Shown here piece after piece: positions 46,210-54,725 of a DNA stretch of 54,832 nucleotides. This DNA is from Patescibacteria group bacterium (GTDB lineage: Bacteria; Patescibacteriota; Gracilibacteria; UBA1369), in the NCBI GenBank assembly GCA_018825335.1, contig JAHJEW010000052.1, positions 1 to 54,832 of the forward strand, in the 5' to 3' direction. Positions within the stretch are counted from its first letter, which is position 1. The number at the start of each line of letters is the position of its first letter. The position numbers and the translations under genes are program-made. The notes beneath the pieces are model-generated. The model was given only the letters and a program-made list of their open reading frames with translations. It did no database searches and was not told where the DNA came from.

Positions 46210-47160
46210 ATGTTTTTTCGCCGTGTTTTGGCAGCCATAATGATATTTGTTTTTGTTTCCGTTTCCACGGTGGCGTTCCTGATTTTTGCTGTCGGAAACA
46301 CGTTTTTTCGGGCATCGTTTTACGAGAAGGATATAAAAGAGGCGGGTTATGAGTTTCTTGTCGATGCGGCGGTAGCGAGTATTTCGCAGCAGGATACATT
46401 GATCTCAAAGTATTTTATTAAGGAGGAATTAAAGGACGAGGTGGAAAAGGTTTTTCCGATCTCTTTGTTTGAGAAATCGCTTAATGAGCTTGTGCAGGAG
46501 GTGCAGAGTTTAAAAGATGATCCTAATCGTCCTTTAACTTTCAGGCTGGGGATGTTCAGGGAAAGTTTGTTGACGCTGGCAAATAATCTTTCTTATAAGA
46601 TATTTGAGAGTCTGCCTTTCTGTGCGCCGGATGAAGTACCGAATGAAACGGTGGACGGCCTGCCGTCCTGTGTGCCGCAAGGCTTTGCATATAACGATGT
46701 TTCCGGAGAACTTTCGGCGCAGTTTGAAGAAGATGTTTATTCGGCGGTGCCGGAGCAGGTGCAGTTTGACGTAAATTCGGCGCTTGGCGCGGATGGTCCG
46801 GCAATATCTCAAATATTTACCATGGTGGATACGGTGAAGATGGTTTTTTATGTAATTTTACTGGTACTTCTGGGGCTTATTGCTTTAGTTATTTACAGGC
46901 CTTTTTCCGCGATTTTGATGGCCGAGGGAATTGCTTTTTCGCTGAGCGGAGCGGTTGCTTTGATTGTTGGATACGTGGTTGGATTTATGCCGGCTTTGTT
47001 TAATGCGGGAATGAAGGATAATTATCTGAAGGATGTTATTTATACTTTCATGGTGCAGGTTGCGGGAATTTTTGGTGGAGAAGTGCAGAGGGGCGGAATG
47101 GTGTTTTTGGCGACGGGTATTATTCTTCTTGCGGTACGTTTTTTTCTCAGGAGGCGATAA
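46210..47160 (+). CDS. Membrane protein of unknown function
   Basis: A 316-residue protein with one N-terminal transmembrane helix (about 8-28), a large external region of about 180 residues, and three or four C-terminal helices (about 213-316). The external part contains a cysteine pair in a loop (FCAPDEVPN... SCVPQG) that could form a disulfide. The gene ends immediately before the ATG of the uracil-DNA glycosylase (no gap). I recognise no family; the topology suggests a surface or secretion-linked role. Confidence 0.8.
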   Translation: MFFRRVLAAIMIFVFVSVSTVAFLIFAVGNTFFRASFYEKDIKEAGYEFLVDAAVASISQQDTLISKYFIKEELKDEVEKVFPISLFEKSLNELVQEVQSLKDDPNRPLTFRLGMFRESLLTLANNLSYKIFESLPFCAPDEVPNETVDGLPSCVPQGFAYNDVSGELSAQFEEDVYSAVPEQVQFDVNSALGADGPAISQIFTMVDTVKMVFYVILLVLLGLIALVIYRPFSAILMAEGIAFSLSGAVALIVGYVVGFMPALFNAGMKDNYLKDVIYTFMVQVAGIFGGEVQRGGMVFLATGIILLAVRFFLRRR

Positions 47161-47739
47161 ATGGAGAACGATTTGCAAATGATTCGGGAGAAAATAAACA
47201 AATGTCGGCTTTGCCGGCTTTACCAAGGTGCGCATAGCGCAGTGCCCGGGGAGGGGAGTGCCGTGGCTCAGGTTATGTTTATTGGTGAAGCCCCCGGGAA
47301 GGATGAAGATCTTCAGGGTAAGCCGTTCGTGGGGGCGGCCGGCAAGTTTTTGTCCGCCATGCTGGAGGGGATCGGCATGAAACGGGAGGACGTTTTTATT
47401 ACCAATATTGTCAAGCACCGGCCGCCCGATAACCGCGATCCTCTTGAGGATGAAGTGGAGACGTGTTTTCCTTATCTGGATGCGCAAATCAATGCCATCA
47501 AGCCCAAATTGATAGTTACTCTGGGCAGACATGCAATGCATCGCTTTCTGCCTGATTTAAAAATATCGGAGGTTCATGGCCAGGCCAAGCGAGTTAAGTC
47601 GATTTTCAGCCAAAAACAGGTTATTTTGCCTCTTTATCATCCGGCCTCGGCGCTTTATAATCCTTCCATGAGATCGACTTTAATTCATGACATGAAGAAA
47701 ATTCCCATCTTATTAAAAAAGATCAATGACGCATCATAA
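47161..47739 (+). CDS. Uracil-DNA glycosylase, family 4
   Basis: A 192-residue enzyme that removes uracil from DNA. GEAPGKDEDLQGKPFVGAAG is the family motif near 42-61, and YHPASAL the C-terminal motif. Iron-sulfur ligands are expected at four cysteines; here Cys15, Cys18 and Cys102 are present, but the third site in the KCRPPNNR motif reads KHRPPDNR, giving His86. The gene begins directly on the stop of the preceding membrane protein and overlaps the next gene by 14 bases. Confidence 0.95.
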   Translation: MENDLQMIREKINKCRLCRLYQGAHSAVPGEGSAVAQVMFIGEAPGKDEDLQGKPFVGAAGKFLSAMLEGIGMKREDVFITNIVKHRPPDNRDPLEDEVETCFPYLDAQINAIKPKLIVTLGRHAMHRFLPDLKISEVHGQAKRVKSIFSQKQVILPLYHPASALYNPSMRSTLIHDMKKIPILLKKINDAS

Positions 47740-48106
47740 ATATTTGTCCATAATCGGCGTTGCAGGCGTAGTCAGTTGGATTGCATGGATTGTGGTGCTG
47801 AATAAGTTGGATCCCACACAGTCACCGGTTTTGGCATTGGGGCTTTTCTACCTGAGTCTGTTTTTCGCACTTACATGCACTTTTACGGTTTTGGGGTTTT
47901 ATTTTCGTGTGTGGCTGAATAAAAACGAGATTTACTACAATCATATTCATACGGCTTTCAGGCAGGGAATTTTGTTAACGGTAATAGCTCTCGGATGTCT
48001 GACTTTTCTGCTTCTTGGCGTTTTAACGTGGTGGTCCGGCATTATGCTTATAGGGGTTGTTACTTTGGTGGAGTTTTATTTTACGGCCCGGGAACCGGGG
48101 ATTTGA
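47726..48106 (+). CDS. Small polytopic membrane protein, unknown
   Basis: A 126-residue protein with about four transmembrane helices (about 6-25, 36-60, 79-98, 100-119). A short polar loop (WLNKNEIYYNHIHTAFRQG) separates the two halves. It starts inside the glycosylase gene (14-base overlap), so it is probably translated by coupling. No family recognised. Confidence 0.8.
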   Translation: MTHHKYLSIIGVAGVVSWIAWIVVLNKLDPTQSPVLALGLFYLSLFFALTCTFTVLGFYFRVWLNKNEIYYNHIHTAFRQGILLTVIALGCLTFLLLGVLTWWSGIMLIGVVTLVEFYFTAREPGI

Positions 48107-48132
48107 AAACCACCTTTAAGGTGAATTATAAA

Positions 48133-48167
48133 AAAGCGCCCTCTTCAGTCCTTAAAGAGGGCGCTTT
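48133..48167 (-). terminator. Terminator of the P/A/T-rich lipoprotein gene
   Basis: A perfect 13-bp GC-rich stem (AAAGCGCCCTCTT with AAGAGGGCGCTTT). Read leftward it is followed by a T-run, so it ends the minus-strand gene at 48192. The rightward side lacks a long T-run. Confidence 0.85.
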
Positions 48168-48191
48168 GCCCAATATCTATATGATTTTTGT

Positions 48192-49412
48192 TTAGTTGCC
48201 GCTTTTTGCTCTTTCTTCATTCGCTTTTATGGCTGCAAGTCTGCTCAGCATTGCCTTTCTTGCCTTTCTTGCTTCTTCGATATCGCGTTTGTTTTGTGCT
48301 ATTGCATCGGTATTTTCATCAACCTTCACATCTATTTCGATTACTTTTGCTTCCACGTTGGTTGTCCGTGTTTCAAGGGCTGCCACTCTGCTGGATAGTT
48401 CAGTGTTCTGCGGTACCTTATCTAGAGGTGTTGTTGGTTGTTTAGGTGCGGGAGTTTGTCCGGGAGTGGTTCCTCCAGGAGTCTTTGTGGTTGTTTTTCC
48501 CTGAGCGACAGGTGCCGGCCTTGAAGCTGCTTTGCCGAAAGCTACAGGGAATGCGTTGTAGATTTCCGCTTTTTCACTTGCAACTTTTGCAGTGTCACGT
48601 CCAAATGTGCTAATTACGTTAAGATTATTTTGCCAGTCGCTGTTTAATCCGACTTGTTGATTTTTATTGTCGGTTTTAACACGTAGAGTAACTTTCTTTT
48701 CAGTAGATTTTCCATCTTTATCTTTTTCTGTCATTGGAGCCGTGATGGTTACTTCAACGATTCCGTTGGCATCTTCCGTACAAGCAGAAGATTCTACGTT
48801 CTTAGATGTGTTATTGTATTTTTCATCGCAGGATTTTTCTAATACTGTCCACATGGTTCCGTTGTCGTCGCATGGTAGTGATACACGATTTTTATTATCA
48901 GGATCGATTACTACAAGCACGCTTGTACCTATTACTTTTTGTAGAGCCTGACATGCTTTTACTGCATCTTTGCTGTTGTTGTACTGATAATAAAAGGTCT
49001 CAGGTACAACAGGTGTCATTGTGTCCGGTGCCTCAGGAGCTGGTGCCGGTTCTGCTGTTGGCGCAGGTTCTGTGGATGGGTCCGCTGTAGGAGCAGGTGC
49101 AACAGGTTCTGAGGATGCGCTTGCCGAAGCGGATGGTTCTGAGGTTGGAGCGGCTGTTGGGGCTGCCGTAGGTGCGGCGGTACCCTTTGTTGTAGCTGCA
49201 GGCTGTCCCTGAAGAGGCCTGTTTACGGCTTCCGTTGGTACAGGTTTGATGTCTTGTGCGGGAGCATCGTTTTTGCAACCTGCGGCGGATGCCGCGAGTG
49301 CGGCGATTAATGACGCGGTGCCCAGAGCGCGTCCGGTTTTGGATCTTTCGGCTTTTGTAGCCGTTGCCGGTTTGGAAATGGGCATTTCCATACCATTATT
49401 TGGATACATCAT
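48192..49412 (-). CDS. Large P/A/T/S-rich lipoprotein with cysteine-paired domain and coiled coil
   Basis: A 406-residue protein. A long N-terminal extension (about 28 residues) precedes a hydrophobic segment and lipobox SAAGC with Cys46. Residues about 71-130 are low-complexity repeats of Pro, Ala, Thr, Ser and Glu. A compact domain (about 137-300) carries four cysteines at 154, 181, 195 and 211, enough for two disulfides. After a second Pro/Thr linker, residues about 338-400 form a coiled coil. It has its own promoter and terminator. I know no matching family; a surface-exposed spacer or adhesin-like protein is plausible but unproven. Confidence 0.82.
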   Translation of the reverse strand: MMYPNNGMEMPISKPATATKAERSKTGRALGTASLIAALAASAAGCKNDAPAQDIKPVPTEAVNRPLQGQPAATTKGTAAPTAAPTAAPTSEPSASASASSEPVAPAPTADPSTEPAPTAEPAPAPEAPDTMTPVVPETFYYQYNNSKDAVKACQALQKVIGTSVLVVIDPDNKNRVSLPCDDNGTMWTVLEKSCDEKYNNTSKNVESSACTEDANGIVEVTITAPMTEKDKDGKSTEKKVTLRVKTDNKNQQVGLNSDWQNNLNVISTFGRDTAKVASEKAEIYNAFPVAFGKAASRPAPVAQGKTTTKTPGGTTPGQTPAPKQPTTPLDKVPQNTELSSRVAALETRTTNVEAKVIEIDVKVDENTDAIAQNKRDIEEARKARKAMLSRLAAIKANEERAKSGN

Positions 49413-49449
49413 ATAGATATATGGGTTAAAATTTGTATATGAGGGAGTG

Positions 49450-49478
49450 ATACTATAAACTATCTACGGGTTTGTCAA
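49450..49478 (-). promoter_or_regulatory. Strong promoter of the lipoprotein gene
   Basis: Minus-strand TTGACA (49478-49473), 17 bases, TAGTAT (49455-49450), one of the best promoters in the window. A further TTGACA lies upstream near 49510 but has no clear -10. Confidence 0.75.
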
Positions 49479-49573
49479 GTATATTTTTTACTTTTTTTTA
49501 ATATCCTTGTCAAATAGTATGCACAAACTATCAAAAAGTGTAATGCACAGGCCAATTATCCATTACAGGAAGT

Positions 49574-50257
49574 TTATTGGTTGTAGGTCGGATTTGAAAC
49601 TATTGCCAGCTTATTTAGAGGCCAAAGCACAAAAAGAGCTTTACCCTCTATGTGATTCATTGGCAGGTATGGACTGTTGCCGTTTTCACCGCAATTACCC
49701 TGGGAAACGTTTTCTCTAAAGCAGCTGCGTGAATCCGAGCTGCCAAGTCTGTTGTCTCCAAGCACAAAAAAGCTGTTTTCCGGCACTTCAAAGACATCGC
49801 CGGCTTCCCGCGGTCTGGTGTTATCCTTGTTTTTGCTGTTTAAATAGTCTTCTTCCAATTGAACGCCTTGCGGATATTCATCGTTAAAAATAAAAATTTT
49901 GTTATCTTTGATTTTTACGGTTTCTTCCGGCAGGCCTATTACTCTTTTAATAAAAAATTCACGGTTGTTACCCGGCGGGTGGAAAATGACAACATCTCCT
50001 CTTTGAGGCAGCCCAACCTGCCATCCGAAAAAATTCTGATAGCCGAACTTGTTAACGATTATGTACTCGCCATAGCCGTTTTGGCATTTGTTGTCTATGA
50101 AATTAAAGGAATCGCACATGGAAGATCCGTAAACCTGAAAAGGAGATACAATGAAAGTTCTTATAAGGAAGACAAGTCCAACTATAATTATAAGGTTCAG
50201 GCCTATATCAAGCCAGAAAGAAAGCTTATTATTGATCTTTAATTTCATGGGAGACAA
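49574..50257 (-). CDS. lepB: Signal peptidase I
   Basis: A 227-residue membrane protease that removes signal peptides from secreted proteins. A transmembrane helix (about 15-34) precedes the catalytic Ser46 in VYGSSMCDSF; the general-base Lys104 is in EFFIKRVIGLP, and the GDNRLGSSDSR box is intact. The usual SMxPT is replaced by SMCDS. Four cysteines (48, 58 and a pair near the C-terminal box) could form disulfides, which is unusual for this family. Alternative start at Met4. Confidence 0.93.
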   Translation of the reverse strand: MSPMKLKINNKLSFWLDIGLNLIIIVGLVFLIRTFIVSPFQVYGSSMCDSFNFIDNKCQNGYGEYIIVNKFGYQNFFGWQVGLPQRGDVVIFHPPGNNREFFIKRVIGLPEETVKIKDNKIFIFNDEYPQGVQLEEDYLNSKNKDNTRPREAGDVFEVPENSFFVLGDNRLGSSDSRSCFRENVSQGNCGENGNSPYLPMNHIEGKALFVLWPLNKLAIVSNPTYNQ

Positions 50258-50272
50258 AAGGTTGCGGGTGGG

Positions 50273-50301
50273 ATTTTACCTCTTATTGCCTTTCTTTACA
50301 A
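50273..50301 (-). promoter_or_regulatory. lepB promoter
   Basis: Minus-strand TTGTAA (50301-50296), 17 bases, TAAAAT (50278-50273), sharing its -35 with the divergent promoter. Confidence 0.6.
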
Positions 50302-50323
50302 GGGCCGGGCTTTATAGTACTAT
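50295..50323 (+). promoter_or_regulatory. Promoter of the PH-domain gene, probably leaderless
   Basis: TTTACA (50295-50300), 17 bases, TACTAT (50318-50323). The predicted start coincides with the ATG at 50330. Confidence 0.55.
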
Positions 50324-50329
50324 TTTTCT

Positions 50330-50908
50330 ATGATCATTGCGGAATATTTGTTTCAGCGTTATCTGGAGCCTGGCGAAAAGGTGGTTGCTGTTGTGCACAG
50401 GCATCCTTTTGTTTTGGCGAGAGCGGTTTTACCTTTGGCTGCATTGGGATTGGCTTTACCGTTTTTTTTATGGATGCTGTTTCCCGAATATATTTTTATT
50501 TTTGTAATATGGGGATCGATTACTGCCGTACGAATTTTCCGGGAGTTTATGATCTGGTATCACGATGCTTTTTTGATAACAGATGTGAGTATAATCGATG
50601 TTTACTGGCATGGTTTTTTTGACCGGTCTTCCGCGCGTCTGGAGTATCCAATGATGGAAGGTGTAAATTTGGAAATCCGCGGGTTAAGACGTGTCATTTT
50701 TAATTATGGAACCGTGTCGGTGCAACGTGGCGGAGGAACAAATCCGCTGGTATTAAGAGATGCCATGAATCCGCGTAAGGCAGAGAGGAAAATTATGAGT
50801 ACCGTTGAGGAGTTTATGAAAAACAGAAGTATGAGGCAGTCGGAAACTTTAAAAGAGCTTATTACGGAAATGGTTCATCATAATTATAGGGAAAATGCTA
50901 AAAAATAG
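50330..50908 (+). CDS. Membrane protein with bacterial PH domain
   Basis: A 192-residue protein with two transmembrane helices at about residues 30-50 and 52-68, followed by a beta-rich domain. The layout LEPGEKVVAVVHRHPF, two helices, then DAFLITDVSIIDVYWHGFFDRSSARLEYPMMEGV is that of bPH2 (formerly DUF304) proteins, which tether PH domains to the membrane. A helical tail follows. Leads an operon with the HEPN-like gene and coaE. Function unknown. Confidence 0.82.
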   Translation: MIIAEYLFQRYLEPGEKVVAVVHRHPFVLARAVLPLAALGLALPFFLWMLFPEYIFIFVIWGSITAVRIFREFMIWYHDAFLITDVSIIDVYWHGFFDRSSARLEYPMMEGVNLEIRGLRRVIFNYGTVSVQRGGGTNPLVLRDAMNPRKAERKIMSTVEEFMKNRSMRQSETLKELITEMVHHNYRENAKK

Positions 50909-50913
50909 TTTTT

Positions 50914-51318
50914 ATGAATAATCTATTACTTTGGGGGCTGGTTATTTTTGTTCTGGTCGATTTGGTTATTGTGATTTTTGTTTTATACAAGAGACGCGGA
51001 GGTGGTTTTACGCAGCAGGAAAAGAAGCATTATATGGAGCATTGGAACAGGATAAAGTCGGATTCCGATTTGAGGCATGCGATTATGGACGCTGACAAGC
51101 TCCTGGACCAGTTGCTTCAGCGGAAGGGTTATAGCGGTAATTTAGGTGAGAAACTAAAGAAATCCGGGAAGCTTTTTACCGATTTGAACGGTGTCTGGGC
51201 CGCGCATAAACTTAGAAACCGGCTGGCGCATGAACTGGACGTAAAGGTGTCCGCGGATGAAGGTCGCAGAGCTTTAAGGCAGTTTGAACGGGCATTTTCA
51301 GATATTGGAATACTATGA
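50914..51318 (+). CDS. Membrane-anchored HEPN-like protein
   Basis: A 134-residue protein. A single N-terminal transmembrane helix (about 5-25) is followed by a basic stretch and an all-helical domain. The motif KLRNRLAHE near residue 100 is of the R-x4-6-H type that marks HEPN domains, often RNA-binding or ribonucleolytic. It has no antitoxin-like partner beside it. It sits between the PH protein and coaE (overlap ATGA with coaE). HEPN assignment is from pattern only. Confidence 0.7.
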   Translation: MNNLLLWGLVIFVLVDLVIVIFVLYKRRGGGFTQQEKKHYMEHWNRIKSDSDLRHAIMDADKLLDQLLQRKGYSGNLGEKLKKSGKLFTDLNGVWAAHKLRNRLAHELDVKVSADEGRRALRQFERAFSDIGIL

Positions 51319-51896
51319 AAGCTAATATGAAAAAAAAAGTTTATGGTATTGCGGGATATATTGGATCGGGCAAAAGTATGGCTGGCGCATATTTTAAAGC
51401 TTTGGGTGCGGATTTTATAGATGCCGATGAGGTTGTGGATGGTCTTTACCAAAAGGGGGAGGCCGGCTATGAAAAAATTGTTCAATATTTTGGTGATAGA
51501 TTTTTAAGAAAGGATGGATCTTTGGATAGAAAAAAAATTGCGCGATTTATATTTAATGATGCCAATAAGTTAAAGATAATAAATAATTTGATTCATCCTC
51601 TGGTTACGCTTGAAATTAAAAAAAGGATAAACGCTTCCAAAGCGGAAGTAGTGTTTATTGAAGCGATTTGTTTTTTACCAACGCAGATTGGTGCGCTTGT
51701 TGACAAGATTTTATGGATTGATTGCGGGAAAAAAATATTGAAAGAGAGAGTAGAAAAAAGCGGTGGTTTAATGTTCGAAATAATTTATAAATCCCAGAAA
51801 AAACCGGGGGAAATTAACGAGGTTGTGGAAAATGTCGTAGATAAAGCAACTTTTAGGCGCGCGCTTAAAAAGGTGTGGGATAAATGGTGTGTTTAG
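51315..51896 (+). CDS. coaE: Dephospho-CoA kinase
   Basis: A 193-residue kinase for the last step of coenzyme A synthesis. The P-loop GIAGYIGSGKS is near residues 11-21; FIDADEVVDGLY and a lid region follow. ATG 51315 overlaps the previous stop (ATGA), supporting this start, though Met5 would also work. It lacks some residues usual in the C-terminal lid. Confidence 0.88.
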   Translation: MKANMKKKVYGIAGYIGSGKSMAGAYFKALGADFIDADEVVDGLYQKGEAGYEKIVQYFGDRFLRKDGSLDRKKIARFIFNDANKLKIINNLIHPLVTLEIKKRINASKAEVVFIEAICFLPTQIGALVDKILWIDCGKKILKERVEKSGGLMFEIIYKSQKKPGEINEVVENVVDKATFRRALKKVWDKWCV

Positions 51897-51929
51897 GTTA
51901 TTATTTAAAGGAAATAATCTCTTTTGGAA

Positions 51930-53369
51930 ATGAAAAAAGATATGTATGAAGCTGTGATCGGGCTGGAAATTCATGCTCAGATTGCACTGAAATCCAAAAT
52001 GTTTTGTTCGTGCAGCAGTGACAGTTTCGATAAGGAGCCGAATATAAATACCTGTCCAGTTTGTATGGGTTTTCCGGGGCAGCTGCCGGTCATAAACGAA
52101 GAGGCTGTTAGAAAAGGAGTGAAGGCTTCTTTGGCTTTGCACTGCGAAGTTCCGCCTTTTTCGAAGTTTGACCGCAAGAACTATTTTTATCCGGATCTGC
52201 CGAAAGGTTTTCAGATTTCGCAATACGATCAGCCTTTGGCGGTGAATGGATGGATAGAAGTGGATGCTTGCGGTACGAAGAAGAAAGTGGGAATTACGCG
52301 CCTTCATCTGGAGGACGATGCGGGTAAATTAACGCACATAGAAAATGGAACGCTTTGCGACTATAACCGCTGCGGGATCGCTTTAATGGAGATCGTGAGT
52401 GAGCCGGACATGAGATCGGCGGCGGAGGCCGGAGCTTACGCGCGGGCAATGCAGACTATTTTGCGTTATACGAATTCTTCCGATGCGGACATGGAAAAGG
52501 GGATGATGCGCTTTGACGCTAGCGTGTCCATTCGTCCGGTTGGGGATCTAAAGCTTTATCCTCGTGCTGAGATTAAGAACCTGAACTCTTTTAAGTCGCT
52601 TGAAAACGCGATTGCTTACGAAATTGAAAAGCAGACGGAAATGTGGGAGGAGGGTAAGCCCATGAATAAAGATATTACGGTGGGTTGGACGGATATTAAT
52701 GGAAAAACTTATTTTCTGCGGGATAAAGAGGGTGCGGACGATTATCGGTATTTCCCCGAACCGGATTTGCCGCCCGTGAAAATCACGGCCGATTTCATTG
52801 AAGAGCTAAGAAAAGATATTCCGGAGCTTCCCACCGAAAAGTTTGTTCGCTATACGGAGCAAATGGAGATGTCGGAGGCCGAGGCGACTCTGATTTCCGG
52901 CAATCCGGATCTGGCACGATATTTTGAGGAAGTGGCGGCTATAAGCGGAGACGACAAAAGAGCGACGACGTTTGTTTCGACGATATTAATGGCTCATCTG
53001 AAAAAGAATGTTATGGAAATTGCGGAGTGCAAAGTTACTGCACAGGCTTTGGCTGATCTTATAAAAATGGTTAATGATGGCAAAATTTCAATGAATATTG
53101 CAAAGGGAGAGGTTTTTGAAGAGATGTTCGAAAAAGGCTCCGACCCTGCGAAGATTGTTAAGGAAAAAGGTCTGGGGCAGGTGAGTGATGAAGGTGAACT
53201 TACGAAGATTTGTGAGGAAGTTATTGCGGCAAATTCGGGGTCGGTCGCGGATTATAGAGGTGGGAAGGCGCAGGCTCTGGGATTTTTGGTAGGGCAGGTT
53301 ATGAAAGAGACCAAGGGTCAGGCCAACGCGCAGATGGTGAATGATATTTTGAAAAAGTTGATTGGATAG
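51930..53369 (+). CDS. gatB: Aspartyl/glutamyl-tRNA amidotransferase subunit B
   Basis: A 479-residue GatB. VIGLEIHAQI, the zinc-like CSCSSD...CPVC cysteines and LHLEDDAGKLTH are conserved, and the C-terminal YqeY-like helical tail is present. GatCAB converts mischarged Glu-tRNA(Gln) or Asp-tRNA(Asn) to the amide form; gatA and gatC are not in the window. Start at ATG 51930 is preferred over TTG 51924. Confidence 0.97.
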   Translation: MKKDMYEAVIGLEIHAQIALKSKMFCSCSSDSFDKEPNINTCPVCMGFPGQLPVINEEAVRKGVKASLALHCEVPPFSKFDRKNYFYPDLPKGFQISQYDQPLAVNGWIEVDACGTKKKVGITRLHLEDDAGKLTHIENGTLCDYNRCGIALMEIVSEPDMRSAAEAGAYARAMQTILRYTNSSDADMEKGMMRFDASVSIRPVGDLKLYPRAEIKNLNSFKSLENAIAYEIEKQTEMWEEGKPMNKDITVGWTDINGKTYFLRDKEGADDYRYFPEPDLPPVKITADFIEELRKDIPELPTEKFVRYTEQMEMSEAEATLISGNPDLARYFEEVAAISGDDKRATTFVSTILMAHLKKNVMEIAECKVTAQALADLIKMVNDGKISMNIAKGEVFEEMFEKGSDPAKIVKEKGLGQVSDEGELTKICEEVIAANSGSVADYRGGKAQALGFLVGQVMKETKGQANAQMVNDILKKLIG

Positions 53370-53423
53370 GGTGGCGCGTCGGCGATTTTTAAGGTAAAAT
53401 TTGGGTGTTAATAAGGTTTTTTT

Positions 53424-53855
53424 ATGGATGGACAAACTTTTATGTACTTTGCAATAGGTGGCGCGGTAATCGCGTTGGTTCTTTTTATGTGCATTGCAAT
53501 TTATTATCTGATCCGTATTTTAAGGGATTTGTCGGATGCGACTGCCAGCGTGAGGGAGACGGCGGAGACTGTTAACGATAATGTTCAGGAGCTTGCGGAT
53601 AAGGTGACTTCCACTTTGGATCAGGTTCTTAACTATTTTGTTAAGCCGTTTGCTTTGATTCACTTTTTGTCGGAAAAGCTGAAGCCTTTTATGGATATGA
53701 TCCCAAAACATAAGGAGGAGCCGGCTAAGGAAGATGAGGATGATGAGGAAGAAAAGGAGGATGATGAGGAAGAAGAAGAGAAGCCGAGGCGCAGGAAAAA
53801 AGTGAGACGTGAAAAGCGGGCCGCGAAACGGGCGGGGAAACGCGGTAAAAAGTAG
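53424..53855 (+). CDS. DUF948-like membrane protein with acidic-then-basic tail
   Basis: A 143-residue protein. One transmembrane helix (about 9-32) is followed by a helical region with ATASVRETAETVNDNVQELADK, resembling DUF948/YtxG-type proteins. The last 45 residues form a strongly acidic run (Asp/Glu) followed by a strongly basic run (Lys/Arg), a polyampholyte tail. It is 3 bases from the convergent WecG-like gene. Function unknown. Confidence 0.78.
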   Translation: MDGQTFMYFAIGGAVIALVLFMCIAIYYLIRILRDLSDATASVRETAETVNDNVQELADKVTSTLDQVLNYFVKPFALIHFLSEKLKPFMDMIPKHKEEPAKEDEDDEEEKEDDEEEEEKPRRRKKVRREKRAAKRAGKRGKK

Positions 53856-53858
53856 AGT

Positions 53859-54725
53859 TTAATTAGGATGTTTGCCGGATTTACCGGACGCGCCGATTAC
53901 GGTCAGCGGGAATTTGATTGTGGCTCTATAAATGCGGCGGATGCGGGATGGTTGCAGGAAAAGTCGCCAGAGCCATTCCAGGCCGAGTTTTTGGAAGATA
54001 TGAGGGGCGCGCTTTACGGCGCCGGAGACGAAGTCGAAGGCGCCGCCCACGCCGATTGCCACTTTGACGGATTTTAAGTGTGCAAGATTACGCGCAAGCC
54101 ATATTTCCTGCTTCGGGGCTCCGAAAGCTACAAAGAGTATGTCCGGCTCCGCGCTATTTATAAGTTCGCGAAGATTGTAGTAGTTGTCGGGGGTAGCCGC
54201 GCCGTCGTCCGTGCCGACGATGGTGCAGTTGTATTTTTTTTCGAGTTTAACTTTGGCTTTTGCTGCTACGGTGGGCGCGGCGCCGAGCAGGAATATTCTT
54301 GCGGAGGGGATCGCTTTCTTACAGATTGACTGCATCAAATCGCTGCCAGTAACCCTTTCGGGCAAAACCCGCCGATTGTTTGGCCCGGTTCCTGAATCCG
54401 TTTTTTTCGATCTAAAAAAGATCAGCGGCAGGCTAAAAAGTCCAAGCAACACTTTAAGAATGACTGACTTAAGATTTTTTACCGTTTCAAGGTAATCGGC
54501 CGCCCAAAGTATTCCTATCCCGTCCGGAATGTTAAGGTTTGTTCCCTGAAGAATTTCGCGGAGTTCGGTGTTTTTTTGCGCTTCCAGAACCATTTCAGGA
54601 TTTGGCGTGGCTATAAAAAGCCGGCCCGCCGGATTTAGCAGTTGTTCATTGATTTTTGTGACCGCCTCATCTTCGGTGACAGGATCAAAAGGGACCCCAA
54701 GAATTTTTATTCGATGTTTGCTCAT
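53859..54725 (-). CDS. WecG/TagA/CpsF-family glycosyltransferase
   Basis: A 288-residue GT26 enzyme that adds ManNAc-type sugars to lipid-linked acceptors. ATPNPEMVLEAQ, NIPDGIGILWA and LPERVTGSDLM near the middle, and VAFGAPKQEIWLARN with the C-terminal VGGAFDFVSG motif are typical. About 35 residues with a hydrophobic, basic stretch (LKVLLGLFSLPLIFFRSKK) are inserted before LPERVTGSDLM. Its start overlaps the preceding gene's stop by 3-4 bases. Confidence 0.93.
   Translation of the reverse strand: MSKHRIKILGVPFDPVTEDEAVTKINEQLLNPAGRLFIATPNPEMVLEAQKNTELREILQGTNLNIPDGIGILWAADYLETVKNLKSVILKVLLGLFSLPLIFFRSKKTDSGTGPNNRRVLPERVTGSDLMQSICKKAIPSARIFLLGAAPTVAAKAKVKLEKKYNCTIVGTDDGAATPDNYYNLRELINSAEPDILFVAFGAPKQEIWLARNLAHLKSVKVAIGVGGAFDFVSGAVKRAPHIFQKLGLEWLWRLFLQPSRIRRIYRATIKFPLTVIGASGKSGKHPN

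Noticed and set aside
48190..49212. Plus-strand frames opposite the P/A/T-rich lipoprotein
   Set aside because: They mirror the low-complexity repeats and have no promoter; the minus-strand gene has promoter, lipobox and terminator.
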